A stretch of 64,000 bases of DNA from Aeromonas bestiarum (GTDB taxonomy: Bacteria; Pseudomonadota; Gammaproteobacteria; Enterobacterales; Aeromonadaceae): contig NZ_CDDA01000022.1 of assembly GCF_000819745.1 (NCBI RefSeq), positions 1 through 64,000 of the forward strand, given 5' to 3'. The position numbers were made by a program, and so were the translations under genes. Each line of letters begins with the position of its first letter. Within the stretch, counting starts at the first letter, position 1. Shown one piece after another: positions 53,199 through 62,908 of the stretch. The notes under the pieces are model-generated. The model saw only the letters and a program-made list of their open reading frames with translations. It was not told the DNA's origin and did not search any database.

Positions 53199-54200
53199 TC
53201 ATATCGCCTTTCCCAGGGGCACAGCCTCTGCCTCCGCCAAGGGGAAGTGGCAGGCCACCTGATGAGCCGCCCCGTCACAGATATGCAGGCTCGGCGCCGT
53301 GTGACGGCACAGATCCGTGGCATAGGAGCAACGCTGGTGAAAGTGGCAGCCGCTCGGCGGCGAGATGGGGGACGGCACATCGCCGGTCAGCAGTATGCGC
53401 TGGTTGCGACGGCGCGGATCCGGCACAGGAATGGCCGAGATGAGTGCCTGGGTATAGGGGTGGCGTGGCGCCAGATAGAGCGATTGAGCCTCCGCCAGCT
53501 CGACGATCCGTCCCAGATACATCACAGCAATGCGATCCGAGATGTGTTTCACCACCGACAGGTCGTGGGCGATGAAGATGATGGCCAGGTTCATCTCCCG
53601 CTGCAGGCTGAGCAGCAGGTTGATAATCTGGGACTGCACCGAGACATCGAGGGCCGACACAGCTTCGTCGCATATCAGCAGCTTGGGCTTGAGGGCGATG
53701 GCCCGGGCGATGCCGATGCGCTGACGCTGACCGCCGGAAAATTCGTGGGGGTAGCGATCCACCGCACTCTTCGGCAGGCCCACCTTGTCCAGCAGCTCCA
53801 GCACCCAGGCTCGCCGCTGCTCAGCGTTGCCTTTACCGTGGATAATGAAGGGCTCCTCCAGGATCTGGCCGACCGTGTGGCGGCTGTTGAGGGATTCTGC
53901 AGGATCCTGAAACACTATCTGCATCTCCTGGCGCAGAGAGCGCATCTCCCGGGGCGAGAGATGGGTGATGTCCCGCCCCTCGAAGCTTATCTGGCCTGCG
54001 GTCGGCTCGAACAGCTTGAGCAGGGTACGGCCCAGGGTGGACTTGCCACAACCTGACTCCCCCACCAGCCCCAGCGTCTCCCCCTGTTTGAGGTCGAAAC
54101 TGATGCCATCCACCGCATAGACACTATACTTCTTGCGCAGAAAACCACCGCCAAGCTGGAAGTGCTGTTTCAAATCCCGCACGGACAACAACGCCGTCAT
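53199..54200 (-). CDS. Peptide ABC transporter ATPase (DppF/OppF type)
   Basis: Second ATPase of a peptide importer, 333 residues. Walker [10 protein letters not shown], signature FSGGQRQRIGIARA, Walker B LLICDEAVSALD and His in FIAHDLSVV are intact. The C-terminal oligopeptide/dipeptide domain contains the Cys-rich CHFHQRCSYATDLC. ATG 54200 overlaps the stop of the first ATPase gene (ATGA). In E. coli the Yej system has one fused ATPase (YejF); here it is two separate proteins. Confidence 0.92.
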   Translation of the reverse strand: MTALLSVRDLKQHFQLGGGFLRKKYSVYAVDGISFDLKQGETLGLVGESGCGKSTLGRTLLKLFEPTAGQISFEGRDITHLSPREMRSLRQEMQIVFQDPAESLNSRHTVGQILEEPFIIHGKGNAEQRRAWVLELLDKVGLPKSAVDRYPHEFSGGQRQRIGIARAIALKPKLLICDEAVSALDVSVQSQIINLLLSLQREMNLAIIFIAHDLSVVKHISDRIAVMYLGRIVELAEAQSLYLAPRHPYTQALISAIPVPDPRRRNQRILLTGDVPSPISPPSGCHFHQRCSYATDLCRHTAPSLHICDGAAHQVACHFPLAEAEAVPLGKAI

Positions 54201-55255
54201 ATCGTCAACTCCTTCCAGTGATGGCAGGCCACCCCATGCCGGGCACCGAGCTGCTCGGTCGCCGGAATGACTCTTATGCAGAGGTCGGTGGCGTGGGGGC
54301 AGCGATTGGAGAAGCGGCAACCCGCCGGCATCTCGTGCAGGGCGGGCACCTGACCCTTGATGGTCTTGAGCAGGCTCTTGGGGACATCTTCCAGTCGCGG
54401 GATCGAGCTCATCAAGCCATGAGTATAGGGATGGCGCGGGTGGTCAAACAGCTCATAGACATCCGCCTGCTCCACCGCGCGACCGGCATACATCACCACC
54501 ACCTCGTCGCACAACTCGGCCACCACACCGAGATCGTGGGTGATGAAGATGATGGCCATGCCGGTCTGGGCCTGCAGCTCCTTCATCAGCTCCAGGATCT
54601 GGGCCTGAATGGTCACATCCAGCGCCGTGGTCGGCTCGTCGCAGATGAGCAAATCCGGCTCGCAGGAGAGCGCCATGGCGATCATCACCCGCTGGCGCAT
54701 GCCGCCGGAGAGGTTGTGAGGATAGACGGCAAAGCGCTGGGCCGGCTCCGGGATCCCCACCTTCTGCAGCATGGCGATGGCCGCGGCTTTGCGCTGGGCC
54801 CGGTTGTAATCGGGTCTGTGCAGGCCGAACACCTCCATCAGCTGATCGCCCACCGTCTGCACCGGGTTGAGCGCCGTCATCGGCTCCTGAAAGATCATGG
54901 AGATACGGTTGCCGCGCACCTTGTACATCTGATCCGGCGCCAGGGTGAGCAGCTCCTCCCCCTGAAAGCGGATGGAGCCAGCCACCACCTGACCGTGGGG
55001 CTTGGGCAGCAGCCCCATGATGGCGAGCGAGGTAACGCTCTTGCCGCAGCCGGACTCGCCGACGATACCTAAGGTCTGACCCGGGGCCACCTTGAAGCTG
55101 ACCCCGTCGAGCACCTTGATCTTGCCGTCGTCGACGGCAAACTCCACCTCGAGATCGCTTACCTCAAGAATCGAGGCCTGGTTCTGGCCGTTATCAACGG
55201 CGAACTCCCCCCCGTTATCCGGTACGTCAAGAATGGGGGCCTGTGTGTTGGGCAT
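54197..55255 (-). CDS. Peptide ABC transporter ATPase (DppD/OppD type)
   Basis: First ATPase of the peptide importer, 352 residues. Walker A GESGCGKS, signature [15 protein letters not shown], Walker [13 protein letters not shown] and the C-terminal Cys cluster [14 protein letters not shown] are present. The N-terminus is extended by a diverged in-frame duplicate: residues 6-26 ([18 protein letters not shown]...) echo residues 27-47 ([18 protein letters not shown]...), where the normal family start is. ATG 55255 follows GGGAG; the longer frame to 55306 overlaps the receptor gene. Confidence 0.9.
   Translation of the reverse strand: MPNTQAPILDVPDNGGEFAVDNGQNQASILEVSDLEVEFAVDDGKIKVLDGVSFKVAPGQTLGIVGESGCGKSVTSLAIMGLLPKPHGQVVAGSIRFQGEELLTLAPDQMYKVRGNRISMIFQEPMTALNPVQTVGDQLMEVFGLHRPDYNRAQRKAAAIAMLQKVGIPEPAQRFAVYPHNLSGGMRQRVMIAMALSCEPDLLICDEPTTALDVTIQAQILELMKELQAQTGMAIIFITHDLGVVAELCDEVVVMYAGRAVEQADVYELFDHPRHPYTHGLMSSIPRLEDVPKSLLKTIKGQVPALHEMPAGCRFSNRCPHATDLCIRVIPATEQLGARHGVACHHWKELTI
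55178..55240 (-). repeat. In-frame 5' echo in the DppD-type ATPase gene
   Basis: A 63-base unit encoding 21 residues is a diverged copy of the next 63 bases (55115-55177). Both share IL(D/E)V, EFAVD(N/D)G. The second unit is the canonical ABC start; the first looks like a retained older start. Confidence 0.7.
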
Positions 55256-55280
55256 GACTGCTGCTCCCTGCTCAATGGCA

Positions 55281-57098
55281 TCAATGACGTGCATAGGTCT
55301 TGTCAAGCAGGGTAATGGGCGCCAGCGCCTCGTCCGCTTCCTTGGCTTTCAAGGTCGCTTCCTTCACCTTGGGATCGAGCCAGAGCAGACCGCCGCTACT
55401 GTGGGGATAGCCATCCATGGGCCAGTAGAGCAGATCCGGCGTGTTCTTGGTGGCGGGCACCTCGGGCAGCATCACATGGCGCCAGCTGCTGGCCCGCACA
55501 TAGTTGAGCTGCACCCCAGGCACGAAGATGGCGAGATCATAGATACGCTGCTGGATCTGACGGGAGATCCCGGCCCGCTTGGCCATGTCGAACTCGACGT
55601 TGTAGGCGTCGATCAGCGCGTCCAGCTCCTTGTCAGCCACGTTGAACAGGTTGTTGGTCTGCGGCTTGTTGGCGTTGGCGGAGTGGAAAAACTCCCAATA
55701 CTGCGGATAGAGACCACCGCCGCCCCAGCCGAGCCAGGCCGCTTCGTGTTTCTTCTCCAGCATCACCTTGAAGCCGGTGGCACCATCCACCAAGTTCAGC
55801 TCCAGATCCAGACCCGCCTTCTTGGCCTCTTCTTTCAGCACCGTCAGTCGCTTGGAGTGCTCCTGACTGGTGTAGGTGAGCGCCAGCGTCAGCCGCTCGC
55901 CCTTGTCATTTTGCAAGATGCCGTCCGGCCCCGGCTTGGCGTAGCCGCCCTTGGCAAAGTACTCGCGCGCCTTGCCTATGTCATAGGCCCGCTCCGGCAG
56001 CTTGATGTCGGTGAACTCGCCAAAGCCCGAGTCGAAGGTGGTGGCTCTGTCGTAGTCGCCGCGCAGCACTGTCTCGATCATCTTGTCGATGTTGAAGGCG
56101 TGCTGGATGCCGAGCCGTACGTTCACGTCCGCCAGCTTGGGGTTGGTCACATTGAGGTGAACCCCCTGCCCGCCCTGCTTGGTGTCTGTCATGGCCATCA
56201 CCTTCTGCACATACCCCTTCTTGTACTCCGGGGTGACCGCTTTTTCATGCCACCAGTTAGGCAGTATCATCTCGAAGGTATCCAGCTCCCCTTTCAGGAA
56301 GTGACGGAAGGCGATGTTGTGGTCGCGGATCACCTGCACCTTGATGGTGTCGAGGTTGAATCTGTGCTGGTTGTAGCGATCGTCCTTTGCCCACCAATCC
56401 TGCTGCTTGCTGAAGGTGACCGACTTGCCCTTCTTGACGTCGCTGATCACATAGGGGCCAGTGGTGGGCACCACAGCCCAGTTGTACTGCTTCACCCAGT
56501 TGGGGGTGAGCTTGTAGTAGTGCCTGGGCTGGGGCCACAGCTCTGTGGTGTTGAGCAGGTCCAGCTTGGCCTTGCGGTTGCCCGCCTTGACCAGAATGGT
56601 GTGGTCATCGATCTTCTCTACCGCCACCACCTCTGTGGTGTAGTAGTTGTTGAACCAGGGCCCCTTGATGTCTTTGGAGCGCATCATCTCGTAGCCGAAG
56701 GTGTAGTCGTCGGCATTGACCGGTTTGCCGTCGGACCACTTGGCCCGCGGATCCAGCTTGAAGTAGACGGTCTGATTGTCTGGCGCTATGGCCCAGTGGG
56801 TCGCCAGCGAGGGGATGGGGTTGCCGGTATTGGGGTGGAAGCTGATGAGCCGCAACTGGTTGTCCATGATGAAGGAGCGGAACGAACCGTTGGAGTCGGG
56901 CCCCACTGTGCGGAACGTCAGCGGAAAGCTGTCGACAAACATGTTGAGGCTGCCGCCCGGCAGCGCCTTGGGTGAGGCGAACACGGGGTCGGTGTCGTTG
57001 GTCTCCCATTTGAGATCCGTAGGCAGGCTGGCCGCCCACACCCAGGATCCGTTCACCAGCACAAAGAGAGCACCTATCCATTTGATTTTATTTTTCAT
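55281..57098 (-). CDS. Peptide ABC transporter substrate-binding protein (YejA-like)
   Basis: Periplasmic receptor of 605 residues (E. coli YejA 604), family 5. A signal peptide ends NGSWVWAASL. Family blocks: VDSFPLTFRTVGPDSNGSFRSFI, DPRAKWSDGKPVNADDYTFGYEMM and LADVNVRLGIQHAFNIDKM. Yej systems import peptides including microcin C; the natural substrate here is unknown. ATG 57098 begins the signal peptide. It lies between the permease genes and the ATPase genes. Confidence 0.9.
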   Translation of the reverse strand: MKNKIKWIGALFVLVNGSWVWAASLPTDLKWETNDTDPVFASPKALPGGSLNMFVDSFPLTFRTVGPDSNGSFRSFIMDNQLRLISFHPNTGNPIPSLATHWAIAPDNQTVYFKLDPRAKWSDGKPVNADDYTFGYEMMRSKDIKGPWFNNYYTTEVVAVEKIDDHTILVKAGNRKAKLDLLNTTELWPQPRHYYKLTPNWVKQYNWAVVPTTGPYVISDVKKGKSVTFSKQQDWWAKDDRYNQHRFNLDTIKVQVIRDHNIAFRHFLKGELDTFEMILPNWWHEKAVTPEYKKGYVQKVMAMTDTKQGGQGVHLNVTNPKLADVNVRLGIQHAFNIDKMIETVLRGDYDRATTFDSGFGEFTDIKLPERAYDIGKAREYFAKGGYAKPGPDGILQNDKGERLTLALTYTSQEHSKRLTVLKEEAKKAGLDLELNLVDGATGFKVMLEKKHEAAWLGWGGGGLYPQYWEFFHSANANKPQTNNLFNVADKELDALIDAYNVEFDMAKRAGISRQIQQRIYDLAIFVPGVQLNYVRASSWRHVMLPEVPATKNTPDLLYWPMDGYPHSSGGLLWLDPKVKEATLKAKEADEALAPITLLDKTYARH

Positions 57099-57179
57099 GT
57101 TTGACTTCCAGGTCTGGCCCCTGCACTGGGGGCTTCTCAATTAAGGGTGGATACACACGGCGATGAAGCACGCCGCGTG

Positions 57180-58217
57180 TCACTGATAACGGGTAAATTT
57201 GCGCGGGTCGAACGCCTCGCGGATCGCCTCGCCGATAAAGGAGACCATGATCAGCACCAGACTCACCGCCGCGACGACCGAGCTGACGATCCAGATGGCA
57301 TCCAGATTGTTGATGCCCTGGGAGAGCAGCTCGCCCCAGCTCGGAGTCGGTGGTGCCAGCCCGAAGCCCAGATAGTCCAGCGCCGTCAGAGTCGAGATAT
57401 TGCCCACCACGGCGAACGGTGCCAAGGTGACTATCATCATCAGGGTATTGGGCAGTATGTGGTTGAAGATGATCCGTTTGGTGCTCGCCCCTTGCGCCCG
57501 CGCCGCCATCACATAGTCCCGCGCCCGCTCCTTGTAGGTGAGGGTGCGCATATACCAGGTGATACCCATCCAGCCGAACAGCACGTTGATGCCGACAAAC
57601 AGGCCGAAGTTGGGCTTGGCCAGCGACACCAGGATCATGATGACGTAGAGAAACGGCACCTGGGACCAGATCTCGATAAAGCGCTGCAACACCAGGTCAA
57701 ACCGCCCGCCGAGAAAACCCATCATGCAGCCAATGCTGACCCCGATGGCATAGCTGGCCGCCAGGGCTATAAAGGCAAAGCCGATGGCGATGCGAAAGCC
57801 ATACACCAGCCGCGCCAGCACGTCGCGGCCGCTGGTGTCGGTGCCGAGGAAGTGGAGCTCCTCGGCGCTGGGGGCGTAGGGCGGATAGGCATCCTGCTTG
57901 AAATCCTGCTCATAGGGGTTCCAGGGCACAGGGGGCAGCAGCACCCAGTCGCCCTTGCCTTCCTCTGCGAATTTGGCCTTCAGCTGGCGGTAGTTGGTCT
58001 CGTACTCGTAATCGAGCCCGAAGTGCTGGCCCGGGATCACGTCACCATAGGTGGGGAAGTGGAGCTGGCCCTGATAGCTCACCATCAGTGCCCGGCTGTT
58101 GACCAGCAGCTCCGCCAGCAGGGAGAGCAGCACCAGGGTGGTAAAGATGACAAAGGAGTAGTAGCCGCGTTTTATCGACTTGAAACGCTTGAGTTTTTTT
58201 AAGGTGACCGGGTTCAT
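57180..58217 (-). CDS. Peptide ABC transporter permease (YejE-like)
   Basis: Permease of 345 residues (E. coli YejE 341). An N-terminal helix is followed by a periplasmic stretch of about 100 residues, then the BPD core (GTDTSGRDVLARLVYGFRIAIGFAF) and the EAA loop AARAQGASTKRIIFNHILPN. ATG 58217 is chosen; a GTG at 58223 overlaps the stop of the upstream mini-ORF. Its 5' side abuts two tandem copies of the yejB end. Confidence 0.9.
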   Translation of the reverse strand: MNPVTLKKLKRFKSIKRGYYSFVIFTTLVLLSLLAELLVNSRALMVSYQGQLHFPTYGDVIPGQHFGLDYEYETNYRQLKAKFAEEGKGDWVLLPPVPWNPYEQDFKQDAYPPYAPSAEELHFLGTDTSGRDVLARLVYGFRIAIGFAFIALAASYAIGVSIGCMMGFLGGRFDLVLQRFIEIWSQVPFLYVIMILVSLAKPNFGLFVGINVLFGWMGITWYMRTLTYKERARDYVMAARAQGASTKRIIFNHILPNTLMMIVTLAPFAVVGNISTLTALDYLGFGLAPPTPSWGELLSQGINNLDAIWIVSSVVAAVSLVLIMVSFIGEAIREAFDPRKFTRYQ

Positions 58218-58219
58218 GT

Positions 58220-58433
58220 TCACTCTCCAAACCGCACGCGGGGGTCAACAGAAGGTGCAACGCAGATATCGGAGACGATATGGCGTGATATCAGCATCGG
58301 CATGACAAGAGAGATAGGGTTCATGCTCACTCTCCAAACCGTACGCGGGGGTCAACAGAAGGTGCAACGCAGATATCGGAGACGATATGGCGTGATATCA
58401 GCATCGGCATGGCAAGAGAGCTCTGGTTCATGC
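58220..58433 (-). repeat. Two tandem 3' echoes of yejB as coupled 34-codon mini-ORFs
   Basis: Two 107-base units (58220-58326 and 58327-58433) follow the yejB stop. Each has an ATG two bases after the previous stop (ATG at 58431 and 58324), starts MNP or MNQ like YejE, and ends in the YejB tail IVSDICVAPSVDPRVRFGE-stop (native tail IVSDICVALVDPRVRFGE). The chain yejB, mini-ORF, mini-ORF, yejE is joined by stop/ATG spacings of 2 bases and a shared GGAGAGTGA ribosome site. Confidence 0.85.
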
Positions 58434-59459
58434 TCACTCTCCAAACCGCACGCGGGGATCGACCAGGGCAACGCAGATATCGGAGACGATATTGCCCACC
58501 AGCATCAACATGGAGGTGATGGCCAGTATGCCCATGACGGTGGGGTAATCCCGCTCGACGATCGCCTCGTAGCCGAGCAGGCCTATACCGTCGATGTTGA
58601 AGATGGTCTCGATGAGGAAGGAGCCGCCGAAGAAGACGGTGAGCACGGACCCCAGGTGACTGGCGATGGGGATCAGGCTGTTGCGCATGGCATGATCGGT
58701 CACCGCCTTGCGAAACGGCAGCCCCTTGGCCACGGCGGTACGCACATAATCCGCCGACAGGTTCTCCATCAGGCTGTTCTTCATGGTCATGGTGAGGATG
58801 GCAAAATCCCCGATGGCATAGGCGATAAGCGGCAGCAGGGCATGGGCGAAGACGGTACGGATCTGGTCCCAACTGCTCTCCATGGAATCGAAATCGTCCC
58901 CCGGAAAACCGCCCATGGGCAGCCACTCCAGATGGAAGGCGAAGACTGTGATGAGGAAGATCCCCACCACGTAGGCGGGTAGCGCATAGGCCATGTAGAT
59001 GAGCATGGAGCTGAGCGAATCGAAGCGGCTGTTGTGCCTGAGGGCCTTGGCTACCCCGAGTGGTATGGATACCGCGTAGCTCAGCAGAAAGGTGGCCAGC
59101 CCGAAGAAGGCGGTCACCGGCAACCTCTCCTTGATGAGGCCCCACACCGGCTCGTAATAGCGGGTCGATTCGCCGAGATCCAGCACGGCCAGCTTCTGCA
59201 GCCACTCCCAATAGGCGATCAGCATGGGCTTGTCGAGCCCGTAAAAGGCCTTGAGCTCCTCGATCTGCTCATCGGAGAGCGCCTGGGCGCCCTTGCTGCC
59301 ACTGGAGCGTCCGGTCTCGTTTTGTGACACCTGCGCCTGCAGCAACATGCGTTCGACCGGGCCGCCCGGCACGAAACGGGTGATGGTGAAGACGAGCAGG
59401 GTGATACCGAGAAACGTCGGGATGATCAAAAGCATCCGACGTAAGAAATACGACAGCAT
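58434..59459 (-). CDS. Peptide ABC transporter permease (YejB-like)
   Basis: Permease of 341 residues (E. coli YejB 364) with the N-terminal MLSYFLRRMLLIIPTFLGITLLVF helix of DppB/OppB proteins and the core EAA loop VRTAVAKGLPFRKAVTDHAMRNSLIP. It is the first gene of the operon, so the promoter should be in the AT-rich region upstream. Its 3' end is duplicated twice before yejE. Confidence 0.9.
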   Translation of the reverse strand: MLSYFLRRMLLIIPTFLGITLLVFTITRFVPGGPVERMLLQAQVSQNETGRSSGSKGAQALSDEQIEELKAFYGLDKPMLIAYWEWLQKLAVLDLGESTRYYEPVWGLIKERLPVTAFFGLATFLLSYAVSIPLGVAKALRHNSRFDSLSSMLIYMAYALPAYVVGIFLITVFAFHLEWLPMGGFPGDDFDSMESSWDQIRTVFAHALLPLIAYAIGDFAILTMTMKNSLMENLSADYVRTAVAKGLPFRKAVTDHAMRNSLIPIASHLGSVLTVFFGGSFLIETIFNIDGIGLLGYEAIVERDYPTVMGILAITSMLMLVGNIVSDICVALVDPRVRFGE

Positions 59460-60192
59460 GGTGAAACCTCGTCCTTGTTGTTCTTTTATGGCCAGTCACA
59501 TCCGGTGACGGGCCTCTCCTTCCTGGCATTACTCACTGGATAGGCTGTTATTGGCAGACAATCCGCTGGGTCACTGTAAAAGCTCTGCAACAAAAATCAA
59601 GTAGAACGAAGAGGACAGCATCTGCCTTTGGCAAATAGCAGAATTTACTGTGAGTTTTTTATGAAAACCCCAACTTCAAGATAAAAAACTACTCACAGAG
59701 CAATTCAACCATCGTTTAAATTTTAAATTAAAATAATAAAAAACAACCACAAAAACAAAAATACCTTATTAAACATGGCATTAAATAAAAACTTGTTAAT
59801 TTACCCTATCTATATACACAAGTTTGAATTCCGCAAAATACCAAGTCTGAACAGAAACACAACACACCACAAAAACAGCTAATAATTCTATATAAGCAGC
59901 CTTTTACAAGATAAATATCAAGGGGACAGATCCCTTATCGATAAGTTCAAAATTAATCAATAAAATGGAAACACATCGATTTAACACCGATTTCACATCG
60001 TAAATGAATGCCAAGTCAGAATAAAAAGCTGGCAATAGCGAACTAATAAAACATAGTCATCTTATTGCCCACCCCTACCCCATCCGCACCGCCTCAATTG
60101 ACGTCCACATCGAAAGCTTGATAAGCCTTACGCATCGCTCCAACGAGGGCGGTATGGAAGCAAACAAAAAAACAACCAGGAAGGATATAGCG
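59460..60192. other. AT-rich divergent region between peptide transporter and TonB receptor
   Basis: About 730 bases with much lower G+C than its surroundings, especially 59640-60060, and no credible gene. The short inverted repeat AAGGG-GACAGA-TCCCTT at about 59921-59937 is the only dyad I noted. Promoters of both flanking operons must lie here. I do not see a convincing Fur box. Confidence 0.4.
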
Positions 60193-62799
60193 ATGCTTAG
60201 GAAAAGCAGACTCTCTGCTGCCGTTGCGTTTGCCTTGGCGAGCGCGGCAGTGGTAGTTACCCCCGCCATGGCCGAAGAAAGCCAAAACGTCGAAAAACTG
60301 CAGAAAATCAAGGTTACCGGCTCCCGCATCTCCCGTGTCGATGTGGAAGGCGCCACCCCTGTCGTCTCCGTCACCAAGGCCAAGATCGAGCAATCCGGTC
60401 AGCAGACCGTTGCCGATTACCTGAAACAGGCCTCCTACAACTCCTTCGGTGGTGTATCTCCCTCCTCCGGCAGTTCTTTCCAGTCTCAAGCCACCATTGG
60501 TCTGCGCGGTCTCGGCTCCGAGCGCACCCTGGTACTGTTGAACGGCAAACGGGTTGCCGGTTCTCCCACCATGGGCGGTACCTCCATCAACCTGAACACC
60601 ATTCCCATGGCCGCCGTTGAACGGGTGGAAGTCAATCTGGATGGTGGCTCAGCCATCTACGGCTCCGATGCCATCGGCGGCGTGATCAACGTGGTGCTGA
60701 AAGAGGGTTATGAAGGCCTGACCTTCCAGGGCAGGATTGGCAGTCCGACTGAAGACGGGGGCGATGAAAAGAGCGGCTCCATCGTTGCCGGCATTACCGG
60801 TGAAAAAGGCTCCCTGATGACTGTCTATGAGCATGACAAGAAAGACGTCATCTACAGCCGTGACCGTGACTATCTCGCCAAGCAAGGCAATGATTCCCCT
60901 AGCGTTTACGGCCGTAACGTGGAAGGTATCACAGGCCTGGACGGCAATGGCGATGCCATTTGGAAATACGGTCCACTGGCAGGTTCCACCAATGCAGACG
61001 GCACCTGTAAGGAACCCTTCACCAATTTCGAAGGCGGTTGTAACTTCAACTACGGCCAGGTTGCCGCCAAGACGGCCTCACGCAGCCGTGACACCCTCTA
61101 CGTGAACGGTCGCTACCACATCAACGACACCGTGGACTTCGTGCCGCAGATCATCGGCTCCAGGGTCGAGAGCTTCGGTCGCTTCGCCCCCGCCGCAGGT
61201 GCCTTCACCATAGACCCGGCCAACCCGAAAAATGCGCAGTTTTTCACCGACAACGGCCTGGATGCCGCAGCCACTCAAGGGCTGGGAGAAGCTGCTTATG
61301 CCTACTACCGTTTCAACAACGTCGGTACCCGTGACAATCTGGTCACAGACACCACTGGCAGCATGAACCTGGGCTTCGAGGGCACCATTGCGACCGAAAG
61401 CGTCGGCGACATGCAGTGGAACGCTGGTTACATGTACTCCAAGACAGACAACAAGGAGAACGGGACCGGCTATGTGCTGAAGTCTGCCGCTCAGAAAGCG
61501 ATCGAGGATGGCAAGTTTGTCGGTGGTGAATTTGATGCCTCCACCACTGCCTCCATGACTGCCGATACCAGCCGCCGCTCCACCATGGACTTCTACCAGT
61601 GGTATGCCGGTGTCCAGTGGGACATGGGTGAACTGCCGGCCGGTCCGGTCAGCTGGTACGCCGGCGCCGAATACAACGACTGGGTCTATGCCGACAAGTA
61701 CGATGCCCAATCGGAAGCTGGCAACATCATAGGTTCAGCGGGCAACTCCTCCGGTGGTGTTCGTGATGTAACGGCTGCCTATATCGAGTCCCTGGTTCCC
61801 ATCACGGATCAGATTGAGCTCAACGTGGCCGGTCGCTTCGACAAGTACAGCGACTTTGGCAGTGCCTTCTCACCCAAGACCAGTCTGCGCTACCAGCCGC
61901 TGGACAACCTGATGCTGCGCACCTCCTGGTCCCGTTCGTTCCGGGCCCCCAGCCTGAGCGATCTCTACTCTGCAGATTCTGAATCTGCCGACTGGGCCAA
62001 GGACTATGTCTATTGCGAAGCAAACGGCATCTCGGCTGCCGCCTGCCCGAACCAGCAATACACCACCATCCGCACCGCCAATGAGAACCTGAAGGAAGAG
62101 ACGGCCGATACCTGGAACTTCGGTGTGGCCTACAGTCCGCTGGATGAGCTGAACCTGTCGCTTGACTACTACACCATCAAGATCACCGACCTCATCCAGC
62201 TGAACTCCCTGCAGTCCATCATCTATGACGAGCTGAACAACGGCAGTTCCAGCAACATAGTGCGTAACAGCCAGGGCAAGATCAAACAGGGCACAGCCCC
62301 CATGGTCAACCTGGGCGAGCTGAACACCAGCGGCCTGGACTTCAAGGCGGATTACAAGTACGACCTGAACATGGCGACAGTGCGTTATGACTTCGGCAGC
62401 ACTTACATCCTGGAGTACAAGGAAGGTCTGTATGCCGGTGGCCCCGTCGTCGACAAGATTGGCCAGAACGGCAAGCCACAGCTGCGCTTCAACACCGGGG
62501 TTGGTGTCAACGTGCCCCAGTGGTGGAACATGGACACCTACCTGAGCGCCAGCTACATCGACTCCCAGAGCCAGGACTACATCGCAGATACCGGTGAGGA
62601 AGTGGGCCATATCTCGTCCCAGACCACCTGGAACCTGAACGTCGGTGTCGATGCGCCTTGGGATGGCAAGATCCAGGTCGGGGTGAAGAACATGTTCAAC
62701 ACGGCTCCGTCTCTGGAAAGTGATGGCTTCACCTATGACGATGAGCTCTACGGCATCGACGGGCGCATCTACTACCTCGACTACACCCAGAAGTTCTAA
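60193..62799 (+). CDS. TonB-dependent outer-membrane receptor
   Basis: Receptor of 868 residues. A signal peptide ends TPAMAEE. The TonB-box region EKLQKIKVTGSRI is followed by a plug domain (TVADYLKQA, GLRGLGSERTLVLLNGKRV, IERVEV-like AAVERVEVNLDGGSAIYGSDAIGGVINVVLK) and a 22-strand-type barrel with FRAPSLSDLY and a final aromatic (KF). It resembles receptors for sugars or peptides more than siderophore receptors, but the ligand is not predictable. ATG 60193 follows AGGAAGGA; ATG 60154 would add 13 residues. It is followed by genes of a TonB2-type energiser. Confidence 0.9.
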   Translation: MLRKSRLSAAVAFALASAAVVVTPAMAEESQNVEKLQKIKVTGSRISRVDVEGATPVVSVTKAKIEQSGQQTVADYLKQASYNSFGGVSPSSGSSFQSQATIGLRGLGSERTLVLLNGKRVAGSPTMGGTSINLNTIPMAAVERVEVNLDGGSAIYGSDAIGGVINVVLKEGYEGLTFQGRIGSPTEDGGDEKSGSIVAGITGEKGSLMTVYEHDKKDVIYSRDRDYLAKQGNDSPSVYGRNVEGITGLDGNGDAIWKYGPLAGSTNADGTCKEPFTNFEGGCNFNYGQVAAKTASRSRDTLYVNGRYHINDTVDFVPQIIGSRVESFGRFAPAAGAFTIDPANPKNAQFFTDNGLDAAATQGLGEAAYAYYRFNNVGTRDNLVTDTTGSMNLGFEGTIATESVGDMQWNAGYMYSKTDNKENGTGYVLKSAAQKAIEDGKFVGGEFDASTTASMTADTSRRSTMDFYQWYAGVQWDMGELPAGPVSWYAGAEYNDWVYADKYDAQSEAGNIIGSAGNSSGGVRDVTAAYIESLVPITDQIELNVAGRFDKYSDFGSAFSPKTSLRYQPLDNLMLRTSWSRSFRAPSLSDLYSADSESADWAKDYVYCEANGISAAACPNQQYTTIRTANENLKEETADTWNFGVAYSPLDELNLSLDYYTIKITDLIQLNSLQSIIYDELNNGSSSNIVRNSQGKIKQGTAPMVNLGELNTSGLDFKADYKYDLNMATVRYDFGSTYILEYKEGLYAGGPVVDKIGQNGKPQLRFNTGVGVNVPQWWNMDTYLSASYIDSQSQDYIADTGEEVGHISSQTTWNLNVGVDAPWDGKIQVGVKNMFNTAPSLESDGFTYDDELYGIDGRIYYLDYTQKF

Positions 62800-62908
62800 T
62801 CAACCTCGTTGATATACAACCCAAGCCGGCCCGGTCGGGCCGGCTTTGCCCAAGGTTCCAAGGAAGTTACGGAGATAGGGTAATCCTATGAAGACAAGGA
62901 CAATTACA

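Noticed and set aside
55092-56975. Open frame of 627 codons antisense to the peptide-binding protein gene
   Set aside because: No domain or ribosome site, and the opposite strand encodes a complete receptor.
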